Shown piece by piece: positions 1-5,250 of a stretch of DNA of 7,097 nucleotides; within the stretch, counting starts at the first letter, position 1; the number at the start of each line of letters is the position of its first letter. Source of the stretch: Hyphomicrobiales bacterium (lineage in GTDB: Bacteria > Pseudomonadota > Alphaproteobacteria > Rhizobiales > Beijerinckiaceae). Position numbers and translations under genes: made by a program. The stretch lies in contig PXAW01000298.1 in assembly GCA_003567055.1 (NCBI GenBank), forward strand, positions 1 to 7,097, written 5' to 3'. Below the pieces are notes generated by a model. It saw nothing but the letters and a program-made list of their open reading frames with translations. It searched no databases and was not told the DNA's origin.

Positions 1-213
1 AGCGCCGTCGAGACGCCGTTCCTCGAAGGCGGGATGGGACGCGACCCGCATGGGCGCGGCTTCGACCGCGACGGCTATGCCAAAACCATCCCGCTCGGGC
101 GCATCGCTTTCCCCGACGACGTGGCCGGCCCGCTGCTCTTCCTGCTCGGCCCCGCTTCCGGATACATGACCGGCCAGGTCCTGCATGTGAACGGCGGTTC
201 GCTGATGCCGTAG
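1..213 (+). CDS. Short-chain dehydrogenase/reductase, C-terminal end (partial)
   Basis: Open from the first base to a TAG at 211-213, giving the last 70 residues of a protein whose start lies outside the window. The tail has the usual SDR ending: PLGRIAFPDDVAGPLLFLLG, then ASGYMTGQVLHVNGGSLMP. The PLGR segment, the DDVAG helix and the TGQ...NGG C-terminal strand are standard in classical NAD(P)-dependent SDRs. The Rossmann motif and the Ser-Tyr-Lys catalytic residues are not in view, so cofactor and substrate cannot be stated. The insertion FLEGGMGRDPHGRGFDRDGY before PLGR is the variable substrate loop. It is followed 104 bp downstream by a GntR regulator on the same strand, with a hairpin and possible promoter between, so the two may be neighbours in function without sharing one transcript. 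Family assignment is firm; function is open. Confidence 0.88.
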   Translation, partial: SAVETPFLEGGMGRDPHGRGFDRDGYAKTIPLGRIAFPDDVAGPLLFLLGPASGYMTGQVLHVNGGSLMP

Positions 214-221
214 GCCAGCGG

Positions 222-247
222 TGCCGACATGTTGCGACCTGTCGGCA
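222..247. promoter_or_regulatory. 8-bp inverted repeat after the SDR stop (operator or weak terminator)
   Basis: TGCCGACA at 222-229 is matched exactly by its reverse complement TGTCGGCA at 240-247, with a 10-nt loop. It begins eight bases after the SDR stop codon. It could terminate the SDR transcript, but no run of T follows. It also lies across the -35 side of the candidate gntR promoter, so an operator for the regulator is equally possible. Confidence 0.4.
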
Positions 248-258
248 GATTGTACAAT
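232..258 (+). promoter_or_regulatory. Candidate gntR promoter with palindrome ATTGTACAAT
   Basis: TTGCGA (232-237) and TACAAT (253-258) resemble sigma70 -35 and -10 boxes, but the 15-bp spacer is short. The -10 box lies inside a perfect 10-bp palindrome, ATTGTACAAT (249-258), with a TGT/ACA core. Dyads with GT and AC half-sites are typical operators of GntR-family proteins, so autoregulation is a reasonable inference. The promoter call is tentative because of the spacer. Confidence 0.35.
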
Positions 259-317
259 TCTTGCATTCACGGCCCGTTACGCTTACCGGAGTGCCAGGTC
301 GAGACAGGCGGGTCAGG

Positions 318-1064
318 ATGAACGAGAGCGCTGAAACGCTTCCACGCTACATGCAGGTCATGCAGATTCTGCGCGAGCGGATCGCGTCGGGGGTCTATGG
401 CGTCGATACGCTGATCCCGACCGAGGCCGAATTGTGCGAGGAATTTTCCGTCAGCCGCTACACCATCCGCGAGGCGCTGCGGCGCCTGACGGAAGCCGGA
501 TACGTCGCTCGGCGACAGGGCTCTGGCACATTGGTGATTGCGCAGGAGCCGCCGGGAAACTTCACGCATTCGATGCGCTCGCTGACGGAGCTGTTCCAAT
601 ATGCCGTCGACACGCGTTTCGCCATCGACGAGATCACTCCGGTGACGGTGGACGAGCAGGCTGCCGATCTGATCGGATGCGCTCCCGGCGAGACCTGGCT
701 TCGGGTGCAGGGCCTGCGCATGACCCGCGCGCAGGACGCGATCATCTGCCATACGACGGTTTACATCGACAAGCGCTTCGCCTGGCTCGAGCCGGAGATG
801 CGCGATTGCGTCGGGCCGCTCTACGCCCTGATCGAGCGCCGCGCCGACACCCCGGTCGCCGAGGCGATCCAGACGACCAATGCCGTGCCGGCGCCGGAGG
901 AAATCCGCATCCGGCTCGATGTGCCGAAGAACGCCTACGCGCTGCGTCTGGTGCGGCGCTATCTCGATCGCGAAGGCGGGACCATGGTCGTCTCCATCAA
1001 CCATCATCCCGCCGACCGCTTCAGCTATACGATGCGCATCCGCCGCGATGCGCTGGAGGGATGA
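318..1064 (+). CDS. GntR-family transcriptional regulator (HutC/UTRA subfamily)
   Basis: 248 residues. The N-terminal winged helix-turn-helix spans roughly residues 11-73: YMQVMQILRERIASGVY, then IPTEAELCEEFSVSRYTIRE (the recognition helix region), then the wing ending RRQGSGTLV. This is the standard GntR layout. Residues from about 95 to 240 match a UTRA ligand-binding domain (SMRSLTELFQYA, later GETWLRVQGLRM and NAYALRLVRRYL), which in this subfamily binds a small effector molecule. The length is typical. The ATG at 318 was chosen because it sits just before the conserved N terminus and has a modest purine-rich CAGGCGGG upstream; the frame also opens at a TTG at 261, but that lies against the palindrome and candidate -10 box. 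It converges with the glutaredoxin-MauE gene, with seven bases between the two stops. Candidate targets are its own leader, the SDR upstream or the catabolic genes further right; the sequence does not decide among them. Confidence 0.93.
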   Translation: MNESAETLPRYMQVMQILRERIASGVYGVDTLIPTEAELCEEFSVSRYTIREALRRLTEAGYVARRQGSGTLVIAQEPPGNFTHSMRSLTELFQYAVDTRFAIDEITPVTVDEQAADLIGCAPGETWLRVQGLRMTRAQDAIICHTTVYIDKRFAWLEPEMRDCVGPLYALIERRADTPVAEAIQTTNAVPAPEEIRIRLDVPKNAYALRLVRRYLDREGGTMVVSINHHPADRFSYTMRIRRDALEG

Positions 1065-1073
1065 GGGCGCATC
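1047..1073. terminator. Possible bidirectional stem-loop between convergent genes
   Basis: GATGCGC (1047-1053) pairs exactly with GCGCATC (1067-1073) around a 13-nt loop. It covers the gntR stop and reaches into the stop of the opposing gene. No T-run follows on either strand, so termination is only a possibility. The nearby GATGCGCATC at 1031-1040 is a separate palindrome made of the same word. Confidence 0.2.
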
Positions 1074-1839
1074 ACGCCTGCAGGACGTAGACGCGAAACG
1101 GCATCCAGAGCCCCATCCCCACCATGATCAGATTCTCGGTGAGCGAGACGAAGCCGAGCGGCACCTTGCTGTCGCCGCCGACACAGGCGCATTTCAGCTC
1201 GCGCTTCTCGATATACACCGCCTTGAACACCGATATCGCGCCAACCGTCCCGATGAACAACGCCACCGGCCCGGCGAACCAGATCAGCGCGGAAGCCAGC
1301 ATCAGCACGCCGGCAAGCGTTTCTGCAAAGGGATAGACATAGCCGTAGGGCACCCAGCGGCGCGCGAGCAGGTCGTAATTGAGGAACATCGTCGAGAAAC
1401 TCTCGACATCCTTGAGCTTCTGAAGACCCAGCAGCACCATCGCCGTCGCCACGAAGATCTCGAACGTGCGCAGGCTCGCAACCGCCCCCTCCATGCGCCA
1501 GCCGATCGCGAGCGCCATGGCGAAAGCCACGGCAAACAGCGCAATGACGGGCATGTAGGTGACCTCGTCCTCGTCCTTCACGGCGAGGCCGAAATGCGCG
1601 CGAAGCTCCTCGTAGCCGCCGATGCGCTTGCCGTCGATATAGGTCTGCGGCGTCGTCTTCACGCCCTCGCGCTGCATGAAGGCATCGGTTTCCCCGCGGG
1701 TGCGAAGCGGGTGATCCTCCACCTCGAAGCCCTTGCGCTGCAAGAGATCCAGGCTCTTGAGCCCAAACGGACAACGATGCTCCGCCGTCTCCATCCGGTA
1801 GATCTGCGCGGTTTTCGTCTCCTTGGTGCGTGCATCCAT
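1072..1839 (-). CDS. Glutaredoxin-MauE/DoxX-like membrane fusion protein
   Basis: 255 residues in two parts. Residues about 10-85 form a glutaredoxin domain: a single active-site Cys23 in HRCPFG (CPFG rather than the dithiol CPYC), the cis-proline motif TTPQTYIDG (Pro64), and the glutathione-contact motif GGYEEL (74-79). Residues about 95-250 are hydrophobic with about four membrane segments (near 96-113, 125-140, 170-190 and 192-208), resembling MauE, the membrane protein of methylamine dehydrogenase maturation, and other DoxX-like redox proteins. A Cys217-x-Cys219 pair in KCACVGG precedes VPLGFVSLTEN. The inferred role is thiol/disulfide transfer between glutathione and membrane or periplasmic partners. 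No methylamine dehydrogenase genes are in view. The ATG at 1839 was chosen over one at 1863 because AAAGGGGA lies at the proper distance (1847-1854), while nothing suitable precedes 1863. Confidence 0.8.
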   Translation of the reverse strand: MDARTKETKTAQIYRMETAEHRCPFGLKSLDLLQRKGFEVEDHPLRTRGETDAFMQREGVKTTPQTYIDGKRIGGYEELRAHFGLAVKDEDEVTYMPVIALFAVAFAMALAIGWRMEGAVASLRTFEIFVATAMVLLGLQKLKDVESFSTMFLNYDLLARRWVPYGYVYPFAETLAGVLMLASALIWFAGPVALFIGTVGAISVFKAVYIEKRELKCACVGGDSKVPLGFVSLTENLIMVGMGLWMPFRVYVLQA

Positions 1840-1846
1840 CTGCGCG

Positions 1847-1854
1847 TCCCCTTT
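1847..1854 (-). promoter_or_regulatory. Ribosome binding site that fixes the Grx-MauE start
   Basis: On the - strand AAAGGGGA lies seven bases before the ATG at 1839. This supports the shorter protein rather than the eight-residue-longer form starting at 1863. Confidence 0.65.
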
Positions 1855-1856
1855 CT

Positions 1857-1886
1857 GCCGCATATGCGGCCTTGAGGGGGAGTCAA
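1857..1886 (-). promoter_or_regulatory. Candidate Grx-MauE promoter with 14-bp perfect palindrome
   Basis: TTGACT (- strand, 1881-1886) is a good -35 box, but the -10 about 16 bp further on (TATGCG) is weak. That -10 falls inside GCCGCATATGCGGC (1857-1870), a perfect 14-bp palindrome directly upstream of the ribosome binding site. The position suits a repressor operator or a leader hairpin. No regulator can be assigned to it. Confidence 0.35.
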
Positions 1887-1940
1887 AGCGTGACGGGGGA
1901 AGTGGTTCCGGAGACGCCTGCCCTCAGGCAGACAAGGCCC

Positions 1941-2444
1941 TCAGCGGGCCGCATGCAGGCGCGGGTCGAGCGCGAAGCGCTCCTGCCGGACATCCTCAAG
2001 ATGATGAACGGCACGGCCCGGATCGAAAATCAGGTTCCAGCTGTAGCGTGAAACCGTCGAGGGGATCAGTGTGAAAAGATGATCCCTGACGAGCTGGTCG
2101 CCGAAACCCTGCTGGCCCGGCCCGTGGGTGGTTGGCACCAGCCAGTTGGGATTGGGCACGTCCTCCGGTCGGACCACGTGAATGATCGACGGATCGATGA
2201 TCCTTGCGCAGGTCAGCACGTGGGGTGCGGTGTCTAAGACGCGGAAACCTTTATGGACTGCGACCTCCAGAATGGCCGTCGCCGGATCAATCGAGGCATA
2301 GACGACCCGCACACCCCGCGAATTCCAGCGCCCGCCGACACGATACGCCCCCTCGCCGGAATCCCAGCTCCCGGCATGACGATGCTGATCGAGGCGCCAC
2401 AACCGGATTTCGCCCTTCCCCAACGGCGGCGGCAGAGGGGTCAC
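1941..2444 (-). CDS. RES-domain toxin of a RES-Xre toxin-antitoxin pair
   Basis: 167 residues. The RES domain runs from about residue 13 (IRLWRL) through GGRWNSRGVRVVYAS to ILEVAVHK, and ends near YSWNLIFDP. The Arg39, Tyr49 and Glu60 positions and the Ser in PSTVSRYSWN correspond to the polar residues that define the family. Characterised members (Pseudomonas putida Res, Mycobacterium tuberculosis MbcT) consume cellular NAD+ and stop growth unless bound by their antitoxin; the same role is inferred here from family membership. The start is a GTG overlapping the antitoxin stop by four bases (GTGA), a usual sign of translational coupling. The first 11 residues (TPLPPPLGKGE) precede the conserved domain and look like a low-complexity extension. 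All key residues appear intact, so the toxin is probably functional. Confidence 0.92.
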   Translation of the reverse strand: MTPLPPPLGKGEIRLWRLDQHRHAGSWDSGEGAYRVGGRWNSRGVRVVYASIDPATAILEVAVHKGFRVLDTAPHVLTCARIIDPSIIHVVRPEDVPNPNWLVPTTHGPGQQGFGDQLVRDHLFTLIPSTVSRYSWNLIFDPGRAVHHLEDVRQERFALDPRLHAAR

Positions 2445-2938
2445 GTATAGACCCCGTATTCGAGCCGGGTGAGGTAATTCTCGACCGCTTCCGCCCCCGC
2501 AGCGGAAGACAGGAGATCGATCGGACGGCGGTTATCGAGGCCGATCGCCTGCTCTTCCAGCCACGCCTCGGCCGCCTCCTGCGACCCCATCACGTCGATG
2601 GCGCGGGCGAGAATCTCGGCGAAGCGCCAGGCGCGGCTGCTCTGCTCGACAGACAACCGCGTATCCGCCGCATCCTTCCTGCGCCGTTGCAGCGTCCGGA
2701 TACTCATGCCGATCGCCTTCTCCAGCGCATCGCCATGCGAAAGCACGCGCACACCCGCGATCAGGTGCATCAGCGATGCCGAGGGAAGGCCGCGCATGAT
2801 CACATCATGCGCGTCGAGCGAATTCTCCACGCCATGCGTGAATATCCTCCGCCCGCCGAGCATGGCGAAGGCCCGGATCGGAATGCTGTCACCGGCCATT
2901 GCGCCGGCATGCTTCGCAGCTGGAACGGCCATGCTCAT
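2441..2938 (-). CDS. Xre/MbcA/ParS-type antitoxin with C-terminal toxin-binding domain
   Basis: 165 residues. The middle (about 45-90) is an Xre-like helix-turn-helix with IGMSIRTLQRRRK as its most recognisable part. The C-terminal segment (about 105-165) matches the MbcA/ParS/Xre toxin-binding domain formerly called DUF2384: GSQEAAEAWL, then RRPIDLLSSAAGAEAVENYL, and the characteristic last residues EYGVYT. In this family the antitoxin blocks the RES active site and represses its own operon through the N-terminal DNA-binding part. The ATG at 2938 is preceded by AAAAGGA at good spacing; the frame stays open much further upstream, but that stretch is antisense-frame overlap with the next gene. 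The RES toxin follows with a four-base overlap. Two palindromes lie directly in front of the start, supporting autoregulation. Confidence 0.92.
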   Translation of the reverse strand: MSMAVPAAKHAGAMAGDSIPIRAFAMLGGRRIFTHGVENSLDAHDVIMRGLPSASLMHLIAGVRVLSHGDALEKAIGMSIRTLQRRRKDAADTRLSVEQSSRAWRFAEILARAIDVMGSQEAAEAWLEEQAIGLDNRRPIDLLSSAAGAEAVENYLTRLEYGVYT

Positions 2939-2946
2939 GCGAGATC

Positions 2947-2972
2947 CTTTTCGCGTCACGTGTCGCGAAAAG
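2947..2972. promoter_or_regulatory. Near-perfect 26-bp palindrome, candidate antitoxin operator I
   Basis: Arms CTTTTCGCG (2947-2955) and CGCGAAAAG (2964-2972) are exact reverse complements. They flank a central CACGTG (2957-2962), itself palindromic. Only the T/T pair at 2956 and 2963 breaks symmetry, so 24 of 26 positions fit. It starts nine bases before the antitoxin ATG and overlaps its ribosome binding site, so a bound antitoxin could block both transcription and translation initiation. Confidence 0.65.
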
Positions 2973-3000
2973 ATTGCCACATGTCGCAAGCTGCCGTCAA
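2971..3000 (-). promoter_or_regulatory. Candidate promoter of the antitoxin-toxin operon
   Basis: TTGACG (- strand, 2995-3000) is a good -35 match and overlaps the stop codon of the upstream isomerase-family gene. The best -10 at 18-bp spacing is CAATCT (2971-2976), a weak match. Operator II fills the spacer and operator I lies just downstream, as expected for a self-repressed toxin-antitoxin promoter. Confidence 0.4.
2974..2989. promoter_or_regulatory. Second palindrome, candidate antitoxin operator II
   Basis: TTGC (2974-2977) and GCAA (2986-2989) flank ACATGT, with one C/C mismatch pair. The architecture matches operator I: arm, one mismatch, six-base palindromic core, mismatch, arm. The words CACGTGTCGC (2957) and CACATGTCGC (2978) are direct copies 21 bp apart, about two DNA turns, so two dimers would bind on one face. 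Confidence 0.5.
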
Positions 3001-3743
3001 TGCTGCGCCAGCAGCGTCCCGTAGCCCTGGATCTTGTCGGTGATGCCGTTCTGCCGCAGGGCCCACCAATAGGTCGCGGTGTTGATGGCGATGACCGGCT
3101 TGCCGAGCCAGAATTCGGCGATCCCGGCCACCCGCGCCATGGCGAGATTGGTGCCGACCTGCACGATGGCGTCGACATCCGGGCCGTCGACCTCGTTGAT
3201 CGCGTCACGCAGCTCGGTTTCCGAGACATGGGCGATCTGCATCGGGCTCTTGCATTTGAGGCCCTTGAGATTGACCACCTCGAAGCCGCAATCGGTGAAG
3301 AACTTGCGTACCTGGACATCGCCCACGGGCATGTAGGGCGTGATCACGCCCAGCCGCTTGACGTTGCTGTAGCAGTTGAGCGCGGCGCGGCAGGCATCGG
3401 AGCCCATCGCGACCTTCACGCCGGCGCGTTCCTCGACGCGGCGCTCCAGCTCGATCGAGCCTTCGAGCCCGTCCCAGAAGGTCTCCGCCGACATGCCCAT
3501 GACGAGATAATCCGGGCGGCAGGTCATCACCGCATCGACCGAATCCATCAGCGCCGCGCGGATATCGTCCATCAGCTTGTTGAAATCGTCGTCGCTGGTG
3601 ACCGGGTTGTCCGGGATGATGATGCGCGAGAAATGGTTGGTCACGCCCACCGGACGCATCGCGTCGAATTCCGGCTGGACCGAGGTGTTCGTGGAGGGGG
3701 CGATGACCCCGAATTTCATGCGGTAACCGAGACTGTCGACCAT
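2997..3743 (-). CDS. Maleate isomerase/Asp-Glu racemase-family protein lacking both catalytic cysteines
   Basis: 248 residues, the usual length for maleate cis-trans isomerase and arylmalonate decarboxylase relatives. The N-terminal strand FGVIAPSTNTSVQPEF (11-26), the mid-protein GVITPYMPVGD and the C-terminal INTATYWWALRQNGI fit the family. Enzymes of this family normally use a Cys in each half. Aligned by eye with the paralog at 6084-6884, the first position is Met84 (VMGMSAETFW) and the second Gly197 (IVQVGTNLAM). Other cysteines are present (75, 118, 124, 152, 164) but not at those positions. It may therefore catalyse a different reaction, such as a decarboxylation or lyase step, or be non-catalytic. 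It starts 33 bp after the FAD monooxygenase stop, with AGGGAGA before the ATG, and is probably co-transcribed with it. The antitoxin-toxin pair follows on the same strand. Confidence 0.82.
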   Translation of the reverse strand: MVDSLGYRMKFGVIAPSTNTSVQPEFDAMRPVGVTNHFSRIIIPDNPVTSDDDFNKLMDDIRAALMDSVDAVMTCRPDYLVMGMSAETFWDGLEGSIELERRVEERAGVKVAMGSDACRAALNCYSNVKRLGVITPYMPVGDVQVRKFFTDCGFEVVNLKGLKCKSPMQIAHVSETELRDAINEVDGPDVDAIVQVGTNLAMARVAGIAEFWLGKPVIAINTATYWWALRQNGITDKIQGYGTLLAQH

Positions 3744-3776
3744 GGTCGTTCTCCCTGAATATGGTGTCCGCGCGGC

Positions 3777-4973
3777 TCAGGCCACGTCTTCCAGATCGCG
3801 CAGCGACTGGATCATCGAGGAGCGGCGCACGAAGGCGCGGTGGGCCGCCTCGTCGGTAACGGTCTGGCGCAATTCATCGTGATAGACGCGCCGCGCCTGC
3901 GGATCGCGCTCGTTGAGGATCTTGCGGTTGCGCAGGGCCTGCGCCTGGACCGTCTCGATCGCCACCTTGCGGCGCTGGCGCTCGTAGCGTCCCATGGTTT
4001 CGAGCGGTGCTCCGTTCCACACGGCGGTGAGCTTCTCGCCGAGATTCATGGCGTCGTGGATGCCGCCATTCATGCCCATGCCGCCGAGCGGATTGTTGAG
4101 ATGCGCGGCATCGCCGGCGAGGAAGATGCGCCCGGAGAGGTAGCGATCGGCGACGCGCTCATGCACGCGATAGTCGGTCTTGTGGACGATCTCGTAGGGC
4201 GCATCGCGCGGCAGCAGCGCCTGCAGCCGCTCCTCGATGCGCTCCGGCGCCTTCATCGATTCAGGCGTTTCATTATCCTCGGTCGGGAAGAGAACGCGCC
4301 AGAGCGTCGGCGTGCGCAGCAGCACCACCCATTCATCCGGATCGCTGATATAGGCGATGTTGGTCAGATCCGGGATGGCCGAGCCGAAATCGAAAGTCGT
4401 CGAGAAGGTCAGGAAGATCTCGGGGATGGTCATCCCCTCGAAATTCACGCCGATCTGCTTGCGCACGATCGAGCGCGCGCCGTCGGCGCCGATCAGGAAG
4501 CGCCCGCGCAGTTCCTCGCGGTGCCCGTCTGCGTCGGCGATCACAAGGCGCACGCCGTCATCATCCTGGGAGGCTTCCAGCGCCTGCATCCCGTAGCGCA
4601 GATCGACCTTGCCCTCGCTCTCGAGCTTCTCGCGCAGGAGACGAGCGAGCTTCCATTGCTCGCATTGCAGGCGATAGGGATGGCGCGTCTCGTCGGCCAA
4701 AAGCCCGAGATCGAAAGTGGCGATGACGCCTTCTTTGCGGTCGCGGAACTGCCATTTCGGGCAGATCAGCCCCTGCTCCACGCATTTCTCGGCGATGCCG
4801 AAGCGATCGAGCATGTCCAGCGTCGGCGGATGGAAGGTCGAGGCGCGCAGATCGGTCGGCACGTCCTCATGCCCCTCGATCAGCGTCACCGGAATCCCTT
4901 CATCAGCCAGATAAGCCGCCGCCGTCATACCGACCGGCCCGCCTCCGACGATCAGAACGCCCCTGTCACTCAT
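3777..4973 (-). CDS. Class A FAD-dependent aromatic monooxygenase (PheA/MhpA-like)
   Basis: 398 residues with the three class A flavoprotein monooxygenase motifs in order: the Rossmann GGGPVG (10-15) ending at acidic Glu33, the DG motif GADGARSIVRK (Asp164-Gly165), and the GD motif IFLAGDAAHLNNPLGGMGMN (Gly287-Asp288). YRVHERVADRY before the GD motif is typical of the phenol hydroxylase/MhpA/TfdB branch. These soluble enzymes use NAD(P)H and O2 to hydroxylate an aromatic or heteroaromatic ring. The protein is shorter than PheA because the C-terminal thioredoxin-like domain is absent, which is common among small hydroxylases. AGGGGA precedes the ATG at good distance. It has its own promoter after a repeat-filled gap and appears to lead a two-gene unit with the cysteine-less isomerase-like gene. 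Substrate unknown; ring hydroxylation in the local catabolic pathway is inferred. Confidence 0.9.
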   Translation of the reverse strand: MSDRGVLIVGGGPVGMTAAAYLADEGIPVTLIEGHEDVPTDLRASTFHPPTLDMLDRFGIAEKCVEQGLICPKWQFRDRKEGVIATFDLGLLADETRHPYRLQCEQWKLARLLREKLESEGKVDLRYGMQALEASQDDDGVRLVIADADGHREELRGRFLIGADGARSIVRKQIGVNFEGMTIPEIFLTFSTTFDFGSAIPDLTNIAYISDPDEWVVLLRTPTLWRVLFPTEDNETPESMKAPERIEERLQALLPRDAPYEIVHKTDYRVHERVADRYLSGRIFLAGDAAHLNNPLGGMGMNGGIHDAMNLGEKLTAVWNGAPLETMGRYERQRRKVAIETVQAQALRNRKILNERDPQARRVYHDELRQTVTDEAAHRAFVRRSSMIQSLRDLEDVA

Positions 4974-5018
4974 GCCGCAATCCCCTCGCTATTGCGCCCC
5001 GTGCGCGTTGTTAAGTTG

Positions 5019-5048
5019 ATTATATGTCCGGACAAATTCATGCGTCCA
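5019..5048 (-). promoter_or_regulatory. Strong promoter with operator-like palindrome before the FAD monooxygenase
   Basis: On the - strand a perfect TATAAT (5019-5024) lies 18 bp after TGGACG (5043-5048), which matches the -35 consensus at four of six bases. The predicted transcript begins about 40 bases before the ATG at 4973. TGTCCGGACA (5025-5034), a perfect 10-bp palindrome with a GTC/GAC core, fills the spacer directly against the -10 box, where a bound regulator would hinder polymerase. It stands out as the only AT-rich island in this gap. Confidence 0.6.
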
Positions 5049-5069
5049 GAGCAAGAACGCGCGCCCTCC

Positions 5070-5220
5070 ATGCAGCGCTCGCCAGGCCTCCCTCCCCAGC
5101 GGGGAGGGATTGAGGGTGGGGAGAGCGGGCGATGAAAAGCATCAACGTTGCGGAACTCGGAAGCCGGGTCCACCCCACCCTTGATCCCTCCCCTGAGGGG
5201 AGGGAAAGTGCGCGCTGCAT
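5070..5220. repeat. Composite palindromic intergenic repeat (BIME-like)
   Basis: Two 21-bp hairpins face each other. The first (5089-5109) is TCCCTCCCC, AGC, GGGGAGGGA; the second (5185-5205) is TCCCTCCCC, TGA, GGGGAGGGA; each has a perfect 9-bp stem. Their inward extensions, 5101-5121 and 5173-5193, are inverted copies agreeing at 19 of 21 positions. Outside them ATGCAGCGC (5070-5078) and GCGCTGCAT (5212-5220) form a further perfect inverted repeat. The spacer at 5122-5172 shows no gene. GGGGAGGG palindromes scattered between genes are common in GC-rich proteobacteria. As RNA this could separate expression of the SDR upstream from the FAD monooxygenase downstream. Confidence 0.7.
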
Positions 5221-5250
5221 CCGCCGATACAATTCCAACCACCGCGCCCA

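Noticed and set aside
261..317. An upstream TTG start for the GntR regulator
   Set aside because: It would add 19 unconserved residues and place the start against the palindrome and probable -10 box; the ATG at 318 fits the family N terminus.
1840..1863. An ATG at 1863 as the Grx-MauE start
   Set aside because: There is no ribosome binding site before it and it lies inside the 14-bp palindrome; AAAGGGGA points to the ATG at 1839.
880..1875. A 331-codon + strand frame running from gntR across the Grx-MauE gene
   Set aside because: It has no domain similarity and overlaps two convergent real genes; its product is rich in Arg and His as shadows usually are.
1918..1931. Stem CTGCC/GGCAG with a CTCA loop as terminator of the toxin operon
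   Set aside because: The stem is only five base pairs and no T-run follows on the - strand, so termination is not supported.
2939..3319. Extension of the antitoxin frame upstream to 3319
   Set aside because: The extra region overlaps the isomerase-family gene in another frame, is Ser/Arg-rich without domain features, and would put the operators and ribosome binding site inside the coding region.
2598..3758. A 386-codon open frame on the + strand opposite the antitoxin and the isomerase-like gene
   Set aside because: Composition is that of an antisense shadow; it crosses two well-supported genes and their control region.
3840..5135. A 431-codon open frame on the + strand opposite the FAD monooxygenase
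   Set aside because: Its translation has no recognisable domain and the - strand frame carries all FAD monooxygenase motifs. Long antisense frames are expected in such GC-rich DNA.
5089..5205. CRISPR array or insertion sequence ends
   Set aside because: There are only two hairpin units, in opposite orientation, with no regular spacers, no transposase and no target-site duplication.
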